From assembly GCA_016186945.1 (NCBI GenBank), contig JACPKR010000054.1:1-33551 (forward strand): a stretch of DNA of 33,551 nucleotides, read 5' to 3'. This DNA comes from Deltaproteobacteria bacterium (GTDB lineage Bacteria > Bdellovibrionota_B > Oligoflexia > Oligoflexales > Bog-1112). The notes beneath the pieces were generated by a model. It was not told the origin of the DNA, did not search any database, and saw only the letters and a program-made list of their open reading frames with translations. The position numbers and the translations under genes are program-made. This document shows, piece by piece, positions 1-6,022 of the stretch (positions within the stretch are counted from its first letter, which is position 1; each line of letters begins with the position of its first letter).

Positions 1-185
1 AGACTAAGCCACCGTCATCCCGCGGCTTGACCGCGGGATGACAGACTAAGCCACCGTCATCCCGCGGCTTGACCGCGGGATGACAGACTAAGCCGCGGGA
101 TGACAGACCAAGCCGCGGGATGACAGACTAAGCCGCGGGATGACAGACTAAGCCACCGTCATCCCGCGGCTTGACCGCGGGATCC
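1..185. repeat. Tandem palindromic repeat block
   Basis: The full unit contains a perfect 12-bp inverted repeat GTCATCCCGCGG / CCGCGGGATGAC around a CTTGA loop (arms at 14-25 and 31-42, again at 56-67 and 73-84), each preceded by AGACTAAGCCACC. Between about 85 and 144 lie three shortened 20-bp units (AGACTAAGCCGCGGGATGAC and one variant with a C) that keep only the right arm. They are followed by one more almost complete unit at 145-185. The shortened units look like copies that lost the left arm by slippage. No gene is seen in 1-285. The family resembles the abundant REP-like palindromes of many proteobacterial genomes; a role as terminator, target or nucleoid site cannot be told from this window. 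Confidence 0.85.
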
Positions 186-190
186 AACGG

Positions 191-300
191 CAGCCTCCAA
201 ACCTCCTCCTTGCTGCAAACAATCTTGGAGGAACCAGCTGCGCAGTTTCCTCCAAACCACATCCTTGCTGGGGGCCACCTCCTTGCTAGGAGAGGAAGGC
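191..300 (-). repeat. Family A hairpin repeat, copy 1 (with partial duplicate)
   Basis: A hairpin core at 225-255 pairs TTGGAGGAA with TTCCTCCAA around CCAGCTGCGCAG. It is followed by the family tail (CTTGCTG plus a G run, then CTTGCTAGGAGAGGAAGG). A partial extra tail copy lies at 194-214. Strand is given relative to the copy at 29282. The right edge of this repeat contains the stop codon and probably the last codons of the neighbouring VapC toxin. Confidence 0.8.
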
Positions 301-687
301 GAGCGGAAAATACTTAGCGATTACCAGAAAATCCCGATCGTCATGTAAAAGACGTCCATTCTCTATTTCCAGGACTAACTGCGCAATCAAACAATCGACG
401 GTACTGCGAACTGTTCTACCTTTTCGGCGTAACGTAAAATAAATGTTCGCAGCTGACCAATATGTTTCTTTTTGACCTCGACCGTAAACAATCTCTTGAA
501 CCGACAAATATTCAGCTAAGAGATCCCATTCTTTTTGGTTTTTCGCTCCCTGCAAGATTTCCTGACAGCAAATTGCCGGAATGGCGAAGGGGACACCTTC
601 CGCTTCAACCCGTTTGAACATGGCGACAGATTTTGTTGTCTTACCTCGAAAAAGATTGATCAACACAGAACTCTCGACAATGATCAT
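286..687 (-). CDS. vapC: VapC-type PIN-domain toxin (module 1)
   Basis: This 133-residue protein has the PIN-domain layout: a beta strand ending in the first acidic residue (E5, in IVESS), E43 in QEILQG, D98 in STVDCLIA and a final acidic cluster HDDRD (D117, D119). PIN toxins of VapBC modules are Mg-dependent ribonucleases, usually cutting tRNA or rRNA. The start codon overlaps the antitoxin stop as ATGA, so the pair is translationally coupled. The first acidic residue is Glu where the family nearly always has Asp; module 2 has the normal D5. The last residues (about PLAFLS) and the TAG stop fall in a family A repeat, so the native C-terminus may have been replaced. Family assignment is firm; activity is uncertain because of E5 and the tail. 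Confidence 0.85.
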   Translation of the reverse strand: MIIVESSVLINLFRGKTTKSVAMFKRVEAEGVPFAIPAICCQEILQGAKNQKEWDLLAEYLSVQEIVYGRGQKETYWSAANIYFTLRRKGRTVRSTVDCLIAQLVLEIENGRLLHDDRDFLVIAKYFPLAFLS

Positions 688-884
688 TTGCGCTCTCGAA
701 GTTTCTTGTAGTCGTAGTCACTTCGAAAAGAGATCTTCCCCTCCAGATCAGATAGTTTTTTCTTTTTTTGAGTTTGGATCAGGATCAGCAAGGCTTCATG
801 AATGAGGGCTTTTTTCGTCTTTATACCGGTTAGCTTTTTCGCTTCATCCAAAAGTGCGTCGTCGAGCACAATATTTGTCCGCAT
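684..884 (-). CDS. vapB: VapB-type antitoxin (module 1)
   Basis: This 66-residue protein begins MRTNIVLDDALLDEAKK, the usual opening of ribbon-helix-helix VapB antitoxins (DUF2191 type): a short DNA-binding strand, two helices, then a charged C-terminal arm that would wrap VapC. The ATG at 884 was chosen over upstream in-frame starts because GGGGAGG stands about 6-8 bases before it and because homologous antitoxins start at this M-R-T-N. It overlaps vapC by 4 bases. It is transcribed divergently from the second TA module, with only 90 bp between the two antitoxin starts. Autoregulation by the VapBC complex at the palindrome in that gap is expected from the family but not shown here. Confidence 0.88.
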   Translation of the reverse strand: MRTNIVLDDALLDEAKKLTGIKTKKALIHEALLILIQTQKKKKLSDLEGKISFRSDYDYKKLRERK

Positions 885-896
885 TATACACCTCCC

Positions 897-974
897 CATA
901 CACACAGTAAGGAAGCACGTAACTTCTGTCAAGAAGTCCTTGCTGAGGGGGCCTTGAATGAGTACAATAGACAC
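897..974. promoter_or_regulatory. Divergent vapBC promoters with a shared palindromic operator candidate
   Basis: A palindrome ACTTCT-N4-AGAAGT lies at 922-937. On the minus strand its centre contains TTGACA (932-927), a consensus -35 box, with a weak -10 TACTGT (909-904) 17 bases on, serving vapB1. On the plus strand TTGCTG (940-945) and TACAAT (963-968), 17 bases apart, could serve vapB2. Transcription would then start at or next to its ATG at 975, giving a nearly leaderless mRNA. Antitoxin binding to the palindrome could block both promoters. Motifs are seen; function is inferred. Confidence 0.5.
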
Positions 975-1208
975 ATGAAACGCACAAATCTTATGTTAAA
1001 TGAAGACACCCTTGAAACAGCGACCCGATTGCTTGGGGCCAAAACCTACTCGGAAGCGGTCAATACTGCACTTGAACAGGCGATTCAGCTCCATTATATG
1101 AGGGGCTTGGCGGATATGTCAGGCAGAGGCGTCTGGGAGGGGGAACTCTCGGAAATGCGCGACGATAAATCGACAAAGCGCAAGAAAAGGCCTGCCAAAA
1201 AGCGATGA
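975..1208 (+). CDS. vapB: VapB-type antitoxin (module 2)
   Basis: This 77-residue ribbon-helix-helix antitoxin starts MKRTNLMLNEDTLETA and contains YSEAVNTALEQAI, the second helix typical of VapB. Its C-terminus is very basic (KSTKRKKRPAKKR). The ATG at 975 is preferred because homologues start at K-R-T-N. An in-frame TTG at 954 sits only about 3 bases from a G-rich stretch. No good ribosome site precedes 975; the promoter layout suggests a leaderless or very short-leader message. The stop overlaps the toxin ATG by 4 bases. It shares the family but little close identity with the antitoxin of module 1. Confidence 0.85.
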   Translation: MKRTNLMLNEDTLETATRLLGAKTYSEAVNTALEQAIQLHYMRGLADMSGRGVWEGELSEMRDDKSTKRKKRPAKKR

Positions 1209-1588
1209 TTTTACTCGACACCTCCGCATGGATTCATTTTCTGAACCGGGATAAGATCACTTATGAACAGCTTCAGCGGGTTGTCGTCTGCCCTCCGGTT
1301 GTGCAGGAAGTTCTTCAAGGTGTGAAAAATCCGTCGGAACACGAGCGTGTGAAGCTTGGATTGCTGTCGTTCCCCTGTTTTGGCAATCCCCTGCGATTAT
1401 CTCATTTCCTTGACGCGTCGGAGATTTATAGGGTTGGAAGAAAGAAAGGTTATACGATCCGCTCAACTGTGGACTGTTTGATCGCTGCGATTGCGATTGA
1501 AAGCAAAGTTCCGGTCATGCATTTTGACCGTGATTTTTCCAATATTGCAAAGTTTACCACCCTGGAAGTGGTTGGAAACTTCGGCTGA
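1205..1588 (+). CDS. vapC: VapC-type PIN-domain toxin (module 2)
   Basis: This 127-residue PIN-domain ribonuclease has all expected acidic residues: D5 in ILLDTSAWI, E35 in QEVLQG, D90 in STVDCLIA, and D108/D110 in FDRDF. It forms a complete VapBC module with the preceding antitoxin, coupled by an ATGA overlap. The STVDCLIA and DRDF..IAK blocks are nearly shared with the toxin of module 1, so the two modules look related and may have arisen by an old duplication or by accretion of similar modules. The C-terminus (LEVVGNFG) is repeat-free here, unlike that of module 1. A family A hairpin repeat follows directly. Confidence 0.9.
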   Translation: MILLDTSAWIHFLNRDKITYEQLQRVVVCPPVVQEVLQGVKNPSEHERVKLGLLSFPCFGNPLRLSHFLDASEIYRVGRKKGYTIRSTVDCLIAAIAIESKVPVMHFDRDFSNIAKFTTLEVVGNFG

Positions 1589-1597
1589 AACGAGGGC

Positions 1598-1672
1598 TTT
1601 TGTCTTGGAGGAATCAGCTGCGCAGTTTCCTCCAAACCACCTCCTTGCTGAGGGGGGCGGAGGGGGGCGCAG
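1598..1672 (-). repeat. Family A hairpin repeat, copy 2
   Basis: The hairpin core is at 1605-1635 (TTGGAGGAA ... TTCCTCCAA, with ATCAGCTGCGCAG between), followed by the tail CACCTCCTTGCTGAGGGGGGCGG and a second GAGGGGGGCG. It lies between vapC of module 2 and the SDR gene, in the same subtype as the copy at 5957 (both preceded by TTTTGTC). Confidence 0.85.
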
Positions 1673-1687
1673 TGAAAGGTCTTTTTT

Positions 1688-2485
1688 ATGAAACCTATGT
1701 TGGCCGATAAAACCGTTCTTCTGACCGGTGCCTCCTCCGGTATCGGTTATGAACTCGCTCAACTCCTCGGACGGCAGGGTGCACATTTGGCACTCATTGC
1801 CCGAAGAAAAGATAGGCTTGAAGCCTTACAGCAAAAAATTAAAGGCGAGGCTGCAATTTTTGCTGGAGATATATCAAATCCAGAGTTCTGTCAAAATGTA
1901 GTCGCTCTAACAGTACAAAAATTTGGCGGCTTGGACATCGTCATAAATAATGCCGGGCAGTCCATGAACGCTTTATTTGTAGACACCGATCTGAAAGTTT
2001 TCCATCAGTTAATGCAGGTAAATTACTTTGGTTCACTCTACATTGCAAAATTTGCCATTCCTTATCTCAAAAAGAACAAAGGCAGCCTAATTTTCATATC
2101 GAGCGTTGTCGGTAAACGCGGTTTTCCCACCCGCAGTGGGTATTGTGCGTCGAAATTTGCTGTTCAAGGTTTGTTTGAGTCGCTGCGAGTTGAATTGCAA
2201 AGCCACGGAATTCATGTTGGGATCATTTCACCGGGCTATACCGATACCGAAATACGAAAAACAGCTCTAACGGCCGACGGTAGGTCGGCTGACAGCGAAA
2301 AAAGCTTCGTGGAAAAGACAGCAGGAAAAGTTATGTCTGCTCAGGAAGCAGCAGAACAAATCTTACAAGCAACACTCAAAAAGAAAAGAGAGGTTATCTT
2401 AACCTCAGGCGGGAAGTTGATGGTTTGGCTCAATAACCGTATGCCGTCACTGGTAGATAAGTTAATTGGCAGGGCCGTGGGATAA
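1688..2485 (+). CDS. Short-chain dehydrogenase/reductase (classical SDR)
   Basis: This 265-residue soluble oxidoreductase has the classical SDR pattern. It shows the nucleotide-binding TGASSGIG (13-20), ARR after strand 2 suggesting NADP(H) preference, NNAG (87-90), catalytic S139 region (FISSV), and the Y152-x-x-x-K156 pair in YCASK. Length and the C-terminal segment (AAEQILQATLKKKREV, then a hydrophobic WLNNRMPSLVDKLIG) resemble DHRS7/11-beta-HSD-like SDRs acting on lipids or sterols. It is the first gene of a tight group: 5 bases to the extended SDR, which overlaps the glycyl radical enzyme. Start ATG at 1688 has a modest AAAGG upstream; a second Met is at residue 4. The substrate cannot be named. 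Confidence 0.88.
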   Translation: MKPMLADKTVLLTGASSGIGYELAQLLGRQGAHLALIARRKDRLEALQQKIKGEAAIFAGDISNPEFCQNVVALTVQKFGGLDIVINNAGQSMNALFVDTDLKVFHQLMQVNYFGSLYIAKFAIPYLKKNKGSLIFISSVVGKRGFPTRSGYCASKFAVQGLFESLRVELQSHGIHVGIISPGYTDTEIRKTALTADGRSADSEKSFVEKTAGKVMSAQEAAEQILQATLKKKREVILTSGGKLMVWLNNRMPSLVDKLIGRAVG

Positions 2486-2490
2486 AAAAA

Positions 2491-3444
2491 ATGAAAATTT
2501 TTATAACTGGTGCAACTGGATTTGTCGGCAAAGCCTTGACCAAAAGGTTGACTGCTGATCAGCATAGCGTTACCGCACTTATTCTCCCTACTGAGTTACC
2601 CCCATCGCAACGGAATACTGAGTACGTAAAAGCAGATCTTTGCGATGCCAAAACTTTATATGGTCTAACTCGAGGCCATGATGCGGTCATCCATTTAGCG
2701 GGAGCTGTTGGTTACGGCCAATCCTGGGCTGCCTGCCAGCGCGTTAATGTCACCGGCACCAAAAACATTGCCGAAGAAGCGATTCGCTCGGGTGTGCTTC
2801 GTTTTATTCATATGAGCAGCGTTTCCGTTTACGGCAGAAAAGCTAATTGTTCGATTGATGAAAACTCTCCTCTCGTGAAAATTGGGGATCCCTATGGGGA
2901 TACGAAAATCGACGCAGAACGTTTACTCACATCATTATCTCGTAGGAGTGGTATCGGTTTAACGATCCTTCGCCCTACTGTGATTTATGGGCCGAATGAC
3001 GACAAATTTCTTCCGAAAGTGGTCGAAAATCTTCGAAAGAAAAGTGCCGGCATCATAGGAAACGGTAAGAATCGCCTCGATCTGATTCATGTCGATGACG
3101 TTATCGACTTCCTGCTGCTTTCATTGGAAAATCCAAAAACAATCAACCAAACCTACAACCTAACCAATAACAGTAACGGCAATTGGGGCGACTTTTTAAA
3201 CTATCTCTCGTCCCTTATCGGCGAACCCCCGCCCACTCAACATATTCCCTATCCGTTTGCTTATGCAGTGGCTTCAACCCTCGAAATGATAGCAAAGTTC
3301 ACCAGACGGCCACCACGCATAACCCGTTATGCTGTTCGAGTTGTTGGGAAACACTATAATTACTTGACCGAAAAGGCTGAAAAAGAGTTAGGATACCAAG
3401 CAAAGCGAAAACTCAAACTAGCGCTAAAAGAGTGCCTGCCTTGA
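2491..3444 (+). CDS. NAD-dependent epimerase/dehydratase (extended SDR)
   Basis: This 317-residue extended SDR starts with MKIFITGATGFVG (nucleotide-binding TGATGFVG at 6-13). It has HLAG around residue 69, S109/S110 and the catalytic Y135-G-D-T-K139. The second half keeps the family's LRPTVIYGP and the IHVDDV substrate-side blocks. The C-terminus (PPRITRYAVRVVGKHYNY...AEKELGY) is like that of 3-beta-hydroxysteroid dehydrogenase-related proteins rather than UDP-glucose 4-epimerases. It starts 5 bases after the previous SDR and its last codons overlap the start of the glycyl radical enzyme, so the three are probably one transcript. The exact reaction is unknown. Confidence 0.88.
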   Translation: MKIFITGATGFVGKALTKRLTADQHSVTALILPTELPPSQRNTEYVKADLCDAKTLYGLTRGHDAVIHLAGAVGYGQSWAACQRVNVTGTKNIAEEAIRSGVLRFIHMSSVSVYGRKANCSIDENSPLVKIGDPYGDTKIDAERLLTSLSRRSGIGLTILRPTVIYGPNDDKFLPKVVENLRKKSAGIIGNGKNRLDLIHVDDVIDFLLLSLENPKTINQTYNLTNNSNGNWGDFLNYLSSLIGEPPPTQHIPYPFAYAVASTLEMIAKFTRRPPRITRYAVRVVGKHYNYLTEKAEKELGYQAKRKLKLALKECLP

Positions 3445-5948
3445 AACGCCTGCAAAACATCCGCAAGGATCTCTTGTCAGCGCGGTATCAAATGTGTACG
3501 CAAAAAGCTTTCCTCATGTCCGAGTTTATGAAGGGACAAAATCTTTTCAAGGAAAGCAGATTCGCGAAAATCGTTGCCCATTTTCACTATTATTTCTACA
3601 GAAAAAATTTGCGTGCACTGAGTGACGGCGTAAAGATTCCGGACTGGAAAGTCAAAGTCAACAGGTTCCTGAGTTCGTTTTATAAAACCTCGGAGGTAGA
3701 AAGCTCCAAACAGCTACGGTTTTGGGCCGAGACGTTACAATACATTCTCTCCAACATGAAATTACAGGTCTACGACCATGAGCTAATCGTGGGCAATCCC
3801 TCTTCGCATCGTATAGGAGCTCCCATTCATCCTGACTATTCGGGCATGTTAATGCTTAGGGAGTTGGACACCATTGCAACCAGGAAAATCAATCCACTGC
3901 AGATCACGAGAGAGGAAATTCTCAAGCTTAAAAAGGAGGTCTTCCCGATTTGGTTCCGACGAAGCGTTTTGTTTCACTCTTCCTTACGTTCCCTCCAACC
4001 ATCTATCCTAAACCGAATGCTAAGCGACGGTTACTTTCTTCTAACTCAGGTAGCGGGCATCTCACACTTGACACCAAACTACAGCCTTGTGCTGAAACGT
4101 GGGTTTCTAGGAATCAAAGAGGATATCCAAAAACAACAGAAGACAATCGGGGGCAGTGAAAAAGGAGACTTTTACTCCGCAACGCTCATCGTCATCGACG
4201 CTGCGATTGCTTATAGCGAACGTTGGTGCCATTTCCTGGCACAGCAGGCCGTGCAAACACCCGACTTGAGGCGAAAACAGGAATTGACGAACTTAGCCGA
4301 ACTGTTCAAGCGCGTGCCTGCCAACCCGGCAACAACTTTCCACGAAGCCCTTCAGAGTGTGTTTATTACGCATGTCATATTGCATCAAGAAAGTTTTCAG
4401 CATGGCATTTCGTTTGGCAGAATCGATCAATTCTTGTTGCCATACTATCAAAAAGATAGAGAGGAAGGCACGCTAACCCTCAGACAAGCCGTAGAGCTTA
4501 TCGGATGTTTCCTGGCAAAAGCAGGAGAGCTCCTGCCATTATTTCCGGACACCATCACCGAATACTTTAGCGGACTGTCTTCTGCTTCCGGCATAACCTT
4601 AGGCGGCAAGCGCTCATTGCTAGTTCCTCCCGACGCAATATCAGATGGGGTTAACGATCTTTCTTATTTGTTTCTCGTTGCGTACGATCAATTACGCCTC
4701 CGCCAACCTAACATCCATGTGCGGGTCCATCGGGATAGCCCCAAGAAATTTATGCGCTTGTGCTACCGTGTCTTGAAAAAAGGGGGGGGGATGCCCGCCT
4801 TTTTTAATGATGAACAAATCATCCCGATCTTGGAGAACCAAGGCTTCGCCCCTGACGATGCTCGCAACTATTCCATCGTCGGATGCACAGAGTGGGGCGT
4901 GCCCAACAAAAGCTTTCCTGCTGCCGGCGCCGGCTTCATTAACCTGGCGTTTGCATTACAACTCGCACTGAACAACGGGTATTATCGCAATCACAGGTTT
5001 GGTGCAAAGACAGGTGATCCCAACAGTTGGAATACCCTTGAAGAGGTAATTACAGCCTTTTCTAAGCAACTACGTTTTTTGGCTGAACTTGCTGTACAAG
5101 AAAACAACGTTATTGAAGATGTTCATGCGAAATTCCGACCGACACCCTTCCTCTCCGTTCTCGTCGAGGGTTGTATAGAAAACGGCAGAGAAGTCACCAC
5201 AGGTGGCGCCTGTTACAACAGCACCGGCTTACAAGGCGTTGGGGTGGCCGACGTTATTGACTCGCTCATTGCGATTGACCAGGTAGTGTTCCAGCAGAAA
5301 CAAATGAGTCTCGGCGTTTTTATAGACAAGGTCCGGGATAATTTTGTAAACGACAAATCACTGCACGCCTACCTGCTTAACAAAATTCCAAAGTTCGGAA
5401 ACGATGACTCGAAAGTCAATCAATGCGCCCAGAAAATTACAAGTATTTTTACAGAGATCGTTTGTTCGATGCAGAACCGTCGTGGCGGTCGCTACTTCCC
5501 AGGCTTCTGGTCGATGACGACGCACCAGGGTTTCGGTAAGCTCACAGATGCTCTCCCCAGCGGAAGGAAAAAGGGGGAATCACTGGCTAACGGTATGTCA
5601 CCATACTCAGGTTGGGATAGAAAAGGTCCAACCGCCACACTTAACTCAGCAGCCAATATAGATGGGGGAAAAACAGCAAACGGTGCGGTTTTGAATCTGA
5701 CTGTTGCCGCTAATCATATGGGGACTCATTCCAGATTTGAACAGATTGATGGACTCCTTAACGGCTATTTTACAAAAGGAGGTTTGCAATTACAGTTCAA
5801 CGTTTTAGATCGCCAATTGTTACTACAGGCCAAAAAGGAACCGGAAAAATTTCGCGACCTCGTGGTGAGAATTTCGGGGTACTCAGCATATTTCATTGAT
5901 CTAACCGAAGACATGCAAGATGAACTCATTGCGCGCACATCGTTCTGA
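3432..5948 (+). CDS. Glycyl radical enzyme (pyruvate formate-lyase-like, dehydratase/lyase group)
   Basis: This 838-residue protein has both hallmarks of glycyl radical enzymes. The active-site loop is VGCTEWG (C485, E487), the C-x-E arrangement of diol/glycerol dehydratases and choline TMA-lyase rather than the Cys-Cys of pyruvate formate-lyase. The C-terminal radical motif is RISGYSAYF (R813, G816), followed by LTEDMQDELIART. The protein carries out radical chemistry in anaerobic conditions after activation by a radical SAM enzyme, but no such activase is present in the window. The start is GTG at 3432, overlapping the preceding gene by 13 bases; the N-terminus (RLQNIRKDLLSARYQMCTQKAFL) aligns with family N-termini, so a later ATG would remove a conserved segment. 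The block usually read as H-x-x-P-D-Y is HLTPNY here (N216). Substrate unknown; the two SDRs suggest an alcohol/ketone substrate. Confidence 0.92.
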   Translation: MPALKRLQNIRKDLLSARYQMCTQKAFLMSEFMKGQNLFKESRFAKIVAHFHYYFYRKNLRALSDGVKIPDWKVKVNRFLSSFYKTSEVESSKQLRFWAETLQYILSNMKLQVYDHELIVGNPSSHRIGAPIHPDYSGMLMLRELDTIATRKINPLQITREEILKLKKEVFPIWFRRSVLFHSSLRSLQPSILNRMLSDGYFLLTQVAGISHLTPNYSLVLKRGFLGIKEDIQKQQKTIGGSEKGDFYSATLIVIDAAIAYSERWCHFLAQQAVQTPDLRRKQELTNLAELFKRVPANPATTFHEALQSVFITHVILHQESFQHGISFGRIDQFLLPYYQKDREEGTLTLRQAVELIGCFLAKAGELLPLFPDTITEYFSGLSSASGITLGGKRSLLVPPDAISDGVNDLSYLFLVAYDQLRLRQPNIHVRVHRDSPKKFMRLCYRVLKKGGGMPAFFNDEQIIPILENQGFAPDDARNYSIVGCTEWGVPNKSFPAAGAGFINLAFALQLALNNGYYRNHRFGAKTGDPNSWNTLEEVITAFSKQLRFLAELAVQENNVIEDVHAKFRPTPFLSVLVEGCIENGREVTTGGACYNSTGLQGVGVADVIDSLIAIDQVVFQQKQMSLGVFIDKVRDNFVNDKSLHAYLLNKIPKFGNDDSKVNQCAQKITSIFTEIVCSMQNRRGGRYFPGFWSMTTHQGFGKLTDALPSGRKKGESLANGMSPYSGWDRKGPTATLNSAANIDGGKTANGAVLNLTVAANHMGTHSRFEQIDGLLNGYFTKGGLQLQFNVLDRQLLLQAKKEPEKFRDLVVRISGYSAYFIDLTEDMQDELIARTSF

Positions 5949-5956
5949 AACCAAAG

Positions 5957-6021
5957 TTTTTGTCTTGGAGGAACCAGCTGCGCAGTTTCCTCCAAACCTC
6001 CTCCTTGCTGAGGGGGGCGGA
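5957..6021 (-). repeat. Family A hairpin repeat, copy 3
   Basis: The hairpin core at 5965-5995 (TTGGAGGAA ... TTCCTCCAA around CCAGCTGCGCAG) is followed by CCTCCTCCTTGCTGAGGGGGGCGGAG. It fills the whole gap between the convergent glycyl radical enzyme gene and the helicase-like gene. No U-tract follows, so it is not a canonical terminator, although it could act as one. Confidence 0.87.
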
Positions 6022-6022
6022 G

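Noticed and set aside
1-185. CRISPR array
   Set aside because: Units are nearly contiguous with no unique spacers of constant length, the repeats are palindromes, and no cas genes are nearby.
5957-6021. Classical rho-independent terminator between the convergent genes
   Set aside because: The hairpin is strong but no U-tract follows on either strand, and it is a copy of a dispersed repeat.
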